Origin: Achatina immaculata
Taxonomy: Eukaryota > Mollusca > Gastropoda > Stylommatophora > Achatinidae
Direction: 5' to 3'
DNA: 64,000 bases
Assembly: GCA_009760885.1 (NCBI GenBank)
Contig: CM019693.1
Location: 2,794,300-2,858,299 of the forward strand
The notes under the pieces are model-generated. The model had not been told where the DNA came from. It saw only the letters and a program-made list of their open reading frames with translations, and ran no database searches. Both the position numbers and the translations under genes were made by a program. Positions 52,330-61,235 of this stretch are shown piece after piece (the stretch's first letter is position 1; every line of letters starts with the position of its first letter).

Positions 52330-52376
52330 GGACATTACGGTCGGAGACATCATCTATACCAGAAACATTACAACCC
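52330..52376 (+). repeat. Dispersed repeat K, left arm of copy 2
   Basis: GACATTACGGTCGGAGACAT CATCTATACCAGAAACATT corresponds to 23430-23475 in copy 1. The 31-bp array starts where copy 1 has a single unit. Confidence 0.6.
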
Positions 52377-53600
52377 ACATTCACCAGAGATGCCAGCTAC
52401 ACAACCCACATCCACCAGAGCCGCCAACTACACATCCCACATCCCACAGAGCTGCCAGCTACACAACCCACATCCACCAGAGCTGCCAGCTACACAACCC
52501 ACATCCACCAGAGCTGCCAGCTACACAACCCACATCCACCAGAGCTGGGACAGCTTCACAACACACATCCCCCAGAAAAGGAAGCTACACAGCCCACATC
52601 CCCCAGAGATGCCAGTTACACAACCCACAGTCCTCCAGAGCTGTCCAGCTACACAGCCGACATCCTACAGAGCTGCCAGCTACACAGCCCACATCCCCCA
52701 GAGCTGCCAGCTACACAACCCACATCCCACAGAGCTGGGACAGCTTCACAACACACATCCCTCAGAAAAGGAAGCTCCACAACCCACATCCCCCCAGAGA
52801 TGTCAGTTACACAACCCACAGTCCTCCAGAGCTATCCAGCTACACAGCCCACATCCCACAGAGTTGCCAGCTACACAACCCACATCCCACAGTGCTGCCA
52901 GCTACACAGCCCACATCACACAGAGATGCCAGCTACGCAAATCACATCCTACAGAGCTGCCAGCTACGCAGATCAGATCCCCCAGAGCTGCCAGCTACAC
53001 AACCCACATCCACCAGAGCTGCCAGCTACACAGCCCACATCCCACAGTGCTGCCAGCTACACAGCCACATCCCACAGAGCTGCCAGCTACACAGCCCACA
53101 TCCCACAGAGATGCCAGCTACACAGCCCACATCCCACAGAGGTGCCAGCTACACATCCCAGATCCCACAGAGCTGCCAGCCACACAGCCCACATCCCACA
53201 GAGATGCCAGCTACACAGCCCACATCCACCAGAGCTGCCAGCTACAGAACGCACATCCACCAGAGCTGCCAGCTACACAATCCACATCCCACAGAGCTGC
53301 CAGCTACACAACCTACATCCCACAGTGCTGCCAGCTACACAACCCACATCACACAGAGCTGCCAGCTACATAACCCACATCACACAGAGCTGCCAGCTAC
53401 ACAACCCACATCCCACAGTGCTGCCAGCTACACAACCCACATCCCATAGAGCTGCCAGCTACACAACCCACATCCCAACGAAATGCCAGCTACACAACCC
53501 ACATCCCACAGAGATGCCAGCTACACAACCCACATCCCACAGAGCTGCCAGCTACACAGCCCACATCCCACAGAGCTGCCAACTACACAACCCACTTATG
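52377..53600. repeat. 31-bp minisatellite expanded inside repeat K
   Basis: About 39 units of CCAGCTACACAACCCACATC CCACAGAGCTG. Since 31 is not a multiple of 3 and the unit lacks stops in every forward frame, three long overlapping open frames (up to 406 codons) result. They encode the same rotating peptide and are not genes. Sub-variants (GGGACAGCTTCACAACACAC and CCCAGAAAAGGAAGCT) recur about 190 bp apart, showing block duplication. Confidence 0.95.
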
Positions 53601-53645
53601 GATAGGACCTGGCTTGACCCTAAGTCCCAACAGAGAAAGCTCTAC
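53601..53645 (+). repeat. Dispersed repeat K, right arm of copy 2 (part 1)
   Basis: GGATAGGACCTGGCTTGACC and CAACAGAGAAAGCTCTAC correspond to GACCTGGTCAGACCTCAGCC and ACAAAAGAAGCTCTAC in copy 3. Confidence 0.6.
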
Positions 53646-54026
53646 ATCATCATCATCATCATCATCATCATGTGCCGTGCCGACTGGCGTTGGCTATTAT
53701 GCTTCTCCAGAGTACACGATCTTTCATGCAGGCCATCAGCTCAGTTGGTGATCTCTCACACCATCTCGCCAGACTGTCCAGTATCATTTCTCTTGGTCTT
53801 CCTCTTGATCTTCCTTCTATTTTTCATTTTGTTATAATTTTTTTCAATGCCCCTTCTTCTCGTTGCATATCCTATGAAAGTACATTGTCTCTCTCTTACT
53901 TTTTTTACAAGATTTTTTGTCTTTCCAGCTCTTCTCATACATTCTTCATTAGTTATTTTTGCTGTCCAGGGGATTCGCAACATTATTCTAATAAACCACA
54001 TTTCTGCTGCTTCCAATGACTTTTGT
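53646..54026 (-). mobile_element. LINE-D insertion in repeat K, with TSD
   Basis: The minus strand reads HGRRAQKSLEAAEMWFIRIM LRIPWTAKITNEECMRRAGK and KNLVKKVRERQCTFIGYATR RRGIEKN, ending near CGGCACGGCACATGATGATG with an (ATG)n tail. GCTCTAC flanks both sides (53639-53645 and 54027-54033), a 7-bp target duplication. AEMW-IR-MLRIPWT----NEE is diagnostic of this LINE type. Confidence 0.8.
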
Positions 54027-54033
54027 GCTCTAC

Positions 54034-54090
54034 GCCCATGTTGAAAACCTGAGACCAACTGCTGCATTTGCGTGAGAGAGATTTGGCGTC
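54034..54090 (+). repeat. Dispersed repeat K, right arm of copy 2 (part 2)
   Basis: GCCCATGTTGAAAACCTGAG ACCAACTGC and GTGAGAGAGATTTGGCG match GACGCTGAGAACCTGAGACG and GCGAAAGAGATTGGTG in copy 3. Confidence 0.6.
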
Positions 54091-54147
54091 GATGTCTAAA
54101 AGAATGACAACTAAAAACAGAAGAAACGATTATCGCTGCTGTCATAT

Positions 54148-54310
54148 TTCATCATCATCATCATTATCATCATCATCATCATCATCGTCGTCGTCCTCCT
54201 TCTCCTCCTCCTCATCATCATCATCATCGTCATCATCATCATCATCGTCGTCGTCATCATCATCGTCATCGTCGTCATCATCATCGTCATCGTCATCATC
54301 ATCATCCTTA
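54148..54310. repeat. (ATC)n/(GTC)n/(TCC)n microsatellite
   Basis: About 53 trinucleotides, mostly ATC with interspersed GTC and a CCTCCT block. It gives poly-Ser in one strand and poly-Asp in the other; neither is credible as a gene. Confidence 0.95.
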
Positions 54311-54364
54311 TCGTAACGCATATTTGAAAAACTGTAATTTAACAGAGCTGTTGTTATGGAGAAG

Positions 54365-55035
54365 GAAGAAAAACTCGCAAGTGAATGGAGAAAATCATTA
54401 CTGATTCCAGTATTCATAAAAAGGTGATAAGAGCAAGTGTGAAAACTACAGAGGAATATCATTACTACAAACAAGTTACAAAATACTATCTATTATACTT
54501 TTAAATAGATTAAAACCATACAACGAGAACATACTGGGAGACTATCAAACAGGTTGTAGGAAGAATAGATCAACCATAGACCAACTATTTTATCTACGTC
54601 AAAGAGCAGAAAAGTACTGAGAATATGAAAAAAAAAGTGCATAATATCTTCACTGACTTCAAGAAAGCTTATGATAGCATAGATAGGAGCAGCTTATGGA
54701 AAATTATGAAAGAATTTGAGATGCCTAATAAATTAATCACTTTGACCAGAATATGCATGGAGCATGCACAGAATATAGTAATATATAAAGGAAGAAAGTC
54801 AGAACCTTTCTATATAAGAACTGGTTTAAAACAAGGTGATACATTATCTCCATTACTATTCAACCTAGTACTATAAAAGGTAACCAGAAAAGTGAAAGAC
54901 GAAAGCAGTTCAGAAGAACAAGCTAAAATACTAGGACACGCTGATGACATCGAACTAGTGGGGAAAAACTATGCAAGAAACCTGCATACACATGAGAGAT
55001 GTGGCACTAAAAGTGGGCTTGACCATTACTCAAGA
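54365..55035 (+). mobile_element. LINE reverse-transcriptase fragment (RT motifs 0 to C)
   Basis: Through a few breaks: GDKSKCENYRGISLLQTSYK ILSIILLNRL, LGDYQTGCRKNRSTIDQLFY LRQ, then an 83-codon frame with FTDFKKAYDSIDRSSLWKIM (motif A, catalytic Asp in DFKKAYDS), then IRTGLKQGDTLSPLLFNLVL (motif B) and, after a TAA, LGHADDIELVGKNY (motif C, HADD in place of YADD). This is the most complete RT palm in the window. It lacks the endonuclease and everything after motif C. Confidence 0.85.
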
Positions 55036-55049
55036 TGAGACCAGAGTAT

Positions 55050-55275
55050 ATGAAGACATCACGGGACCGGAGGCAGAATGATCCAGATTATATAAATGTT
55101 GGCAACAGACACCAGATCACATCCGCAAGAGAGCTGCCAGCTACACAACTCACCCAGGCCAATGACCTGGTCAGACCTCAGCCCCCTTACAAAAGAAGCT
55201 CTACGGTGACGCTGAGAACCTGAGACGAACTGTCACATTTGCGAAAGAGATTGGTGCCAGTGCCTGAGCGAACTA
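55050..55275 (+). repeat. Dispersed repeat K, copy 3
   Basis: GGCAACAGACACCAGATCAC, then a single 31-bp-like unit GAGAGCTGCCAGCTACACAA CTCACCC, GACCTGGTCAGACCTCAGCC, CCTTACAAAAGAAGCTCTAC and GAGATTGGTGCCAGTGCC. It follows the RT fragment directly. Confidence 0.65.
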
Positions 55276-55620
55276 TGAAGAAGAAAGAGTTTCACTTGCG
55301 TGTGTCTATATTAATAGACACTGTGTGCCTCGGCTGCCTTCAATCTTGTCAAAATTTCAGCAATTTATCTTTGCTGGGAACGTGAATGGGCGTGTTCTAC
55401 TCAGACACAAGATTTTACAAAATGGCGAGACCATAAAAAAGTAAATTCCATACAATCTTGCAGACAAGCGCTAATGAAGCCAGCCTGATCTTCAAGCCAC
55501 CGTCATCAGAAAGCTAATTCCCGGCCATGGATGTGAGAAGACATTAGGACGTTCTCCCCGTTAATAATTAATCATTAATCATCGCCAGCCTACACTCTGA
55601 TCGCTTTCTACGCCTGCAGC
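55276..55620. other. Spacer, nothing recognised
   Basis: No recognised feature. Confidence 0.4.
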
Positions 55621-55680
55621 AGGGCTGGGCAAACCGTGTCTACCTAGCATAAACTGAGGGTCCACTGGATTAAAATGCTA
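55621..55680 (+). mobile_element. hAT-type terminus (fragment)
   Basis: CAGGGCTGGGCAAACCGTG followed by TCTACCTAGCATAAACTGAG GG resembles a hAT left end; no right end is recognised. Confidence 0.35.
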
Positions 55681-55929
55681 AGTTGAATGTTCATGGGAAG
55701 TAAACACATGCTAATTTTAACGCTAGATTTGAGACAGGAATTTAAGAAAATTCAGATCAGGAAGGATTACAGAAGAACTGTGCTGAAAAGCCGTACAGGC
55801 AGATAACGACAATGGATACATATTATTACATACATATATTTCTTAATATTTATGTAAATATTCTACATCAAACTGCACGTGTAATAACAAAAAAATGCAT
55901 AGTATTCGTCTATATCTTGCAGCGTAAGA

Positions 55930-56235
55930 AAATGAAGAGATAGCGACGGGGTTAGATGTCGTAGAAAACTGGCCTGTAAACAAAGTTAGAAAGCTGGGAT
56001 ACTTCTGCCTCATCAAGAGACATAATGGTTTGGAGAGGTTGACAGAAGAAGGCATAGTGCCCGGCAAAAAGAGAAAAGGGATGATCTCACTGCAGTTAGA
56101 CTCAGGACGTCACGGAAAGTCTGAATATGTCATTGCGAGACGCTGGTCATCTTGCCTAAGACCGTGCTCCATTCAAAGAGGCAGTGAGAGGGACAATGTT
56201 CTGGAAGCGACACGTCACGTGACACGTGCAGCACT
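55930..56235 (+). mobile_element. LINE C-terminal fragment (another family)
   Basis: The frame reads KVRKLGYFCLIKRHNGLERL TEEGIVPGKKRKG, then a decayed stretch with a SVIARRWSS-like segment and an APFKEAVRGTMFWKRHVT-like reading in another frame. LGY---I-RH-GLE----EG-V-GKR-RG is the standard LINE C-terminal pattern. Confidence 0.6.
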
Positions 56236-56513
56236 AAAACACATGAGCTCTCATGTTAAGTATTGGTGAAACTGGGCTCAGATTAGTGGACCGCATGCAG
56301 AAGTATCTGTATGATATCACTCAGCGTGCTTCGAAACCAGCCCCGAACCATTTCAATGGCCCCAACCTCAGAGACAAATCTGATTTTCTGGTAACAGCCA
56401 CCAAACAATGCCACGCTGATGACAGAAACCGTCTAGCGCTTGAGAACCGCTACAATCAGGAATATGGGACGCTGGAACCACATTGTTTGAACTCACTATT
56501 CAACTACACTTAA
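56236..56513 (+). CDS. Unidentified open frame, 86 codons
   Basis: The frame 56253-56513 reads MLSIGETGLRLVDRMQKYLY DITQRASKPA, PNHFNGPNLRDKSDFLVTAT and ends SLFNYT then TAA. Composition is protein-like and free of simple repeats. No domain, signal or splice partner is recognised. It follows a LINE fragment immediately and may belong to another repeat or be an exon of an unrecognised gene. Confidence 0.25.
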
Positions 56514-56893
56514 CATTCCCCTCTTCCACAATCATAATCCCCCTCCACTAAGTTCCACTCCCTTATCACTTGTACCACATAGTTCAGAACCTCCTCTCAG
56601 CATCACATTACAACCCTTCTACCCCATCCCACCTTCTCCCGGATAGATTACCATTGTATCACTCTCTCTCTTCTCCACACCCCCACCCCCATTCTTATTT
56701 ACTATCCACTTACCGTGCATCAAAAGTCTGCATTTAAATATTCTCTTCACTCCACCATGCGCATTTCTGAACACAGCTTGTTACAAGCCACAACGTCTTA
56801 TAAGTCACAACTAGGTGCTCCATTTCTTTTATTTTAGTCTAATTTGTTTCAATTCTCTCTCTCCATTTCTTTTATTTTATTCTAATTTGTTTC

Positions 56894-56896
<3 letters not shown>
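56514..56896. other. Pyrimidine-rich spacer
   Basis: C/T-rich DNA; CCATTTCTTTTATTTTA-TCTAATTTGTTTCAATTC is duplicated at about 56819-56902. Confidence 0.5.

Positions 56897-56945
<49 letters not shown>
56897..56945. repeat. (CT)n microsatellite
   Basis: About 24 CT units. Confidence 0.95.
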
Positions 56946-56947
<2 letters not shown>

Positions 56948-56954
56948 ACATAGC

Positions 56955-57030
56955 ATTAATGTGAAAACCGAGAGCCCCACAGGAGAGCTGGTAGGGAGAC
57001 AAAGTTCCGCAAGGGACATGCAAATGACTG
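56955..57030 (+). mobile_element. LINE-A, last ~70 bp
   Basis: GAGAGCCCCACAGGAGAGCT, AGTTCCGCAAGGGACATGCA and AATGACTGACTGATTC: an extremely truncated copy with a (CTGA)n tail. Confidence 0.8.
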
Positions 57031-57275
57031 ACTGATTCATGTGAATTTTATACTTTATCTCCTCTCTCTGCTTCTTCGTCCAGTGTGTTTTTGTATGATT
57101 AAGTAAAAAAGTCACAACTGTATACTCGTTAAGTAATAAAGCTGTTCCTACTTTTTTTCCCCCTAGTTTATACATTTTGTTATCACAGCTTTCCTGCAGT
57201 GGCTTCGTGTACACAAATAATATGCTTACACACTAATTATTCTTATTTTAAGCAAATCTGGCCACCCCTGGCCTA
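57031..57275. other. Spacer, nothing recognised
   Basis: No recognised feature. Confidence 0.4.
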
Positions 57276-57276
57276 C

Positions 57277-57325
<49 letters not shown>
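57276..57325. repeat. (GA)n microsatellite
   Basis: GA units with ACA and GGG interruptions. Confidence 0.9.
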
Positions 57326-57559
57326 CAACATTTATTGAGTTTGTAGTTCGATTGATTTCATAAACACTGATTCTAGAGAACTATGAAATATGATTGTGAG
57401 TTCGTTTATAAAGGTGAGTATGGAGGGGAAATTGTATTAATCAAATGTAAAAAAAGTGTCAGTCGGTAGTTGTAAAGTCTGCTTAAGTATTCTGATATTA
57501 ATATCAGACAGTCTTGCGCATCATGTTATTCCCCTATGAAATAAAGGTCCTTCATCCTC

Positions 57560-57873
57560 ATGAAGTGTGTTAGTCATTTGCATGTCCCTTGCGGAACTTT
57601 GCCTCCCTAAAAGCACTCCTGTAGGCCTCTCGGTTGTAAGCAAGATGCCCCGCTGCTGATGCATCCATTTGCAGATCATCAACGATGTCTTGCAGCCATC
57701 TTCGCCTTGGTCTTTCTCTCTTTCTTTTTCCCGTCATGTACCCTTCCAAGGCGGTCTTCTCTAAATTCTCATGACGTTTAATGTGTCCAAAATATTTATG
57801 TTTTCTCTGTGTAATCCTATTTACTAGCCAGCCTTCTTCAATATTAAGTTCTTGTAGTATGGATATATTTGTT

Positions 57874-57918
<45 letters not shown>

Positions 57919-58014
57919 GACATTTTTAAGAACTCTTCTGTAGCATATACATTCAAAGGCATTTGAATGTAAATGATACAGAAGAGTTCTTATAATGTAT
58001 CTAAGAATGAAGTG
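57560..58014 (-). mobile_element. LINE-A with 5' inversion (twin priming), TSD and (GT)n
   Basis: The minus strand carries KRTNISILQELNIEEGWLVN, HKYFGHIKRHENLEKTALEG, RPRRRWLQDIVDDLQMDASA and FRKGHAND, with the stop in the CTGA-like tail. Upstream the usual GGACACAAAAAAGAAC site is an expanded (GT)n (57874-57913). At 57958 the element turns back on itself: AAGAACTCTTCTGTAGCATA (57928 on) is repeated inverted at 57962-57991 (28 of 30 positions pair). ATGAAGTG at 57560-57567 and 58007-58014 is the target duplication bracketing both parts. Confidence 0.85.
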
Positions 58015-58435
58015 CTCATTATGTTATTGCTGTCTGGAATCTGGAATTATTCTCACCCCCCCTCCCCACCCCTATATATATGTGGGATCAGAAGCTGTTG
58101 CCAATGTTTATGCCTGTGAGGAGATTGGCTAGAAGCTTCAAAGAACTACTGTATTCTGGATAGTTTCTGGACGATTTTCCTCGAGAAATTTGACTGCTAT
58201 CATGGTCGTCATCTTGTTTTGTGTGCCGAGATCTCTGTAATCCGCAGGTTGCTTGCCTTGAGGACACACCGCTGATATGAATCTGCTAGGAGCTTCAACA
58301 CGCATCATATTTTATTAACAAACCAGTGAAGAGCTTTGAGCATATACTGAACGTTACTGGAAGAAGCTGAGGAAAATACAGATGTGTTCAACACTGCTGG
58401 ACGGAGGAAACAATAGTCAGGAAAAAGCAATAAAT
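58015..58435. other. Spacer, nothing recognised
   Basis: No recognised feature. Confidence 0.4.
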
Positions 58436-58525
58436 AGAAGGTGGGCAACACAGTGGTCTATGACCATTGATTATTCTTGATCAAAGGATTCCGAGTTCGA
58501 ATACCTGGCTAGTAATTTTTCTACA
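58436..58525 (+). mobile_element. tRNA-like SINE relic
   Basis: GTGGGCAACACAGTGGTCTA TGACC (weak box A) and GAGTTCGAATACCTGGC (box B-like). The body is not recognisable. Confidence 0.35.
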
Positions 58526-58675
58526 GTTATCATTCAGTTGTGACCTGATCAACATTCATCCAAGTAGCACTGATAATGGATGATAGTATTACATGGTTAT
58601 TCATTAGTCCGTGAAACATTTTAAAAAATCGCAACAAATAAACTGCGTAAGTTTTCATGATTATTCTTACGCCAA

Positions 58676-58722
58676 GGGAGAGAGACAGAGAGAGACAGAG
58701 AGAGAGACAGAGAGAGAGAGAC

Positions 58723-58754
<32 letters not shown>

Positions 58755-58770
58755 GGAGAGAGAGAGGGAA
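58676..58770. repeat. (GA)n/(CAGA)n microsatellite
   Basis: GAGAGACAGAGAGAGACAGA-type tract. Confidence 0.95.
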
Positions 58771-58995
58771 ACTCTTCAAGATTTATTTTTAAATAAAGTC
58801 CGCGCGCAGAGCTCCCGTGGTTTGCCGCTAGGAGGCCGCAGTAGAAAACGTGAGCAGTCATTTTGTGTTTTGAAATACGCAAGAACCTCGTCCACTGTGA
58901 CTGTGCAGCGATGATTGTGAATGGAATTCCCGAAGGCAGCACATGTTTTCAACAGTATCAAGAGGTAGTATGTGAAATTAACCACCAAAATGTAG
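58771..58995. other. Spacer of unknown nature
   Basis: GC-richer segment (CCGCGCGCAGAGCTCCCGTG, then GTCCACTGTGACTGTGCAGC). It looks like a repeat remnant, but I have no second copy to compare. Confidence 0.3.
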
Positions 58996-59620
58996 CATTA
59001 TCATCGATGGCACAGAAATGAAACAAATTGATAGATTCAAGTACTTAGGAACGATTACAACAGCTGATGGGAAATGTCACAACGAAATAAAAAGCAGATG
59101 TGCCCAGGCCAAGTCAGCATTCCAGAAAATGAGACACATCTTGTGGAACAGATCCATATCAGTGGAAACAAGATTCCGAGTACTTAAATGTTACATCGAG
59201 CCAATTTTGTTTTATGGATGTGAAGCATGGTCCATGAATAAGAGAGTATATCGAGAAATGTGAGGCCAAGGAAATGTTGTTCATAAGAAGGATGTTGAAG
59301 GTACCATGGACAGCTAAGAAAACCGACGAAGAAATCTTAAAAGAGGCTGGAGTTTAAAAAGGCAAATTACAGCAAAGACCAGAGGCAGACAAACGAGATT
59401 TGTCGGACATTTTCCGAGAAGAGGAAAATTGGAACACATTGTGGCAACAGGAAAAATTAAAGGAAGAAGAGACAGAGGAAGACAGAGAAAGAAGTTACTG
59501 GATATGCTGTCAGTGTGGCTAGGAAGAAAGTCACTGGCAGATCTCATAATCAAGTCTAAAGACAGGGAATTGTGGAGAGAAATGATCGCCTACGCCACGA
59601 GGCACGGCACTTGATTTGAT
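58996..59620 (+). mobile_element. LINE-D, largest copy (post-RT region to 3' end)
   Basis: Frame 1: TEMKQIDRFKYLGTITTADG, KCHNEIKSRCAQAKSAFQKM, ILWNRSISVETRFRVLKCYI EPILFYGCEAWSM. After a break near 59262 come the MLKVPWTAK-TDEEIL-like segment and RFVGHFPRRGKLEHIVATGK, then IKGRRDRGRQRKKLLDMLSV WLGRKSL and KSKDRELWREMIAYATRHGT then TGA. It carries the FKYLG-----DG----EI--R and YG-EAW motifs of endonuclease/RT LINEs. RT motifs A to C are absent. Confidence 0.85.
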
Positions 59621-59689
59621 TGATGCGAAATTCCGGGATGAAGGCTGTCTGTGCACAGCTCCTCGGCAGGATATGTCCTGATCTTATGC

Positions 59690-59970
59690 TGTCCCACCCC
59701 GACTGCTACTTTATTATACTGCCCAACTTCAAATGTTCTATTATTTTACTGCCCGACTTCAAATGTTCTATTATCATACTGCCCGACTTCAAATGTTCTA
59801 TTATTATACTATCCGACTTCAAATGTTCTACTATTATACTGCCAGACTTCAAATGTTCTAAATATTGTATTGCTCGACGCCGAATGTTCTATTCCTCTAT
59901 TGTCGGACACTGATGGTTCTGTTCTCGTACTGTTCGACACTGATTGTTCTATTAGTTTTACTGGCCGACT
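59690..59970. repeat. 27-bp minisatellite, about ten copies
   Basis: The unit is TATTATACTGCCCGACTTCA AATGTTC, diverging to the right (GACACTGATGGTTCT). 27 is a multiple of 3, so forward frames show 9-residue repeat peptides such as PDFKCSIIL. Confidence 0.9.
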
Positions 59971-59999
59971 CCGACTTTTTCACATCTAGTACATTCCTA

Positions 60000-60059
60000 T
60001 TTTTTGTGTGTGTGGAGGGGCGGGGTGAGATGGGGGGGGGGTGGGTAAGATGCTGTCCT
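60000..60059. repeat. (GT)n and G-rich patch
   Basis: GTGTGTGTG followed by GAGATGGGGGGGGGGTGGG. Confidence 0.8.
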
Positions 60060-60400
60060 AATAGGCAATCAGCGACCCATAGCTGATATACTAGCGTCAG
60101 GGTTAGCGAATCATAGCTGACCAAGACCCTGTCCTACCTCTCCGTGGTACCCCCAGTAACAGGTATCAGCTGGCTAACGGGGCAGGGATCGCCATAGTCC
60201 CCATGCTGGTGGAGTCTGCTAAAGAAGTGTTGCGCACCAACTGCTGTTTAGCTGTACTCCGGGAATGAAAAAAAAAATCTGCCATAACCCGCTTCCAAGC
60301 CGGTACGATGCTTTGCCTCAACATCTTCACAGCATCGATGGCAAAGAAAACCCAGGTCGTAGTTACAGGGAGACAAGCCACCACACCACATCATCCTGTG
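60060..60400 (+). repeat. Dispersed repeat R
   Basis: CAATCAGCGACCCATAGCTG, ACTAGCGTCAGGGTTAGCGA, GACCAAGACCCTGTCCTACC, GGCTAACGGGGCAGGGATCG, GGTGGAGTCTGCTAAAGAAG, TTTAGCTGTACTCCGGGAAT and CACAGCATCGATGGCAAAG: all blocks of R, with the poly-C tract lost. Confidence 0.75.
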
Positions 60401-60544
60401 TGAGGTAAGCTATGGTGACCTAAGAGGGGAAAAACCCCATAGAACTTAGCTGGATTTTCCCGGTGGACTCTACTTTGTCACAGTGAGCGGCATGGGAAGA
60501 TGAATCGTTGTCACAGGGAAAGTGAAAACGTTTATTGTCCCCTC

Positions 60545-60650
60545 TAGAACGGTGGTTCCTAACCTGCATTTCAAGGACCATTGTGGTCCATGGCTGCATC
60601 CTCAAAGTTGCATTAAGTTACATCTACTGAATACAAACAATGAAAAATTT
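60545..60650 (+). mobile_element. Possible hAT left end
   Basis: AACGGTGGTTCCTAACCTGC followed by GGACCATTGTGGTCCATGGC resembles a degraded CAGTGGTTCTCAACCTG terminus. No right end is seen. Confidence 0.3.
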
Positions 60651-60699
60651 ATGCTACTGGGATATTGCATATATGCTTTAGGGGGGGGGGGAGGGGGTA

Positions 60700-60898
60700 C
60701 GCAGTTTTTCTTCTTCTTCTTCCTCTTCCGCGTTCGTTGGTTACATCGGATCCCGATCCCTGCCTACGCGGGAAAGCTCGCAGTCCTCTCCAGATCCTGA
60801 TCCCAAAGCTTTTGCCCCAGGCTTGTGTCCTCTGGGTATGTCTCACGCCTCAGTTCCGCATGGTTTGGGCACTCTTGAAGGATATGTTCTGTTTTGGC
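60700..60898 (-). mobile_element. LINE fragment with Cys/His motif
   Basis: The minus frame reads TEHILQECPNHAELRRETYP EDTSLGQKLW then DQDLERTASFPA: the same piece as at 40056-40480. It is followed by (GAA)n (plus-strand TTC 60707-60728). Confidence 0.6.
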
Positions 60899-60911
60899 AA
60901 CTTTTATATAT

Positions 60912-61235
60912 ATCTCTCTCTCTCTCTCTCTCTCTCTGAACCTTAAGTGCCCAGGGCACATGGGGCTTCCACAAGGGTTTTCCACAAATGCCTGTCCTTT
61001 GCCTTTTTTTCTGCTCTTGCCCAGGTGAGCCCTCTATTGCTCAACATCCTTTCTGTTGTTCTTCTCCATGTCTCTTTTGGTCTACCCTTACTTCTGTTCC
61101 CCTATGGTGTCCATCTTAGTGCTTTTTTTTCGTAGTGAGTTGTCAGTCATTCGTAGCACATGTCTCAACCATCGCCAGCGTCAGTAACTGTTGTCAGTGG
61201 TTTCATCTGCATTTCTGCTAATAATCAGTTATTTA
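60912..61235 (-). mobile_element. LINE-B 3' end with (GA)n tail
   Basis: The minus strand has the (GA)n tail at 60912-60936, then the stop and reversed LINE-B end (CALGT, HLWKTLVEAPC-like, LTWARAEKKA, RRTTERMLSNRG), and up to the AEMQMKPLTT-like segment at about 61220. The antisense open frame over it is a shadow. Confidence 0.75.

Noticed and set aside
52229..53837. Open frames of 406, 345 and 327 codons as a repetitive structural protein
   Set aside because: They are the three frames of one 31-bp minisatellite without stops. No promoter, splice or non-repeat domain supports a gene.
54068..54474. Poly-Ser and poly-Asp open frames
   Set aside because: They are opposite-strand translations of an (ATC)n/(GTC)n microsatellite.
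60947..61135. Plus-strand frame beginning MPRAHGASTRVFHKC as a small protein (also at 20820, 37362)
   Set aside because: It is the antisense of the LINE-B C-terminus and recurs wherever LINE-B occurs.
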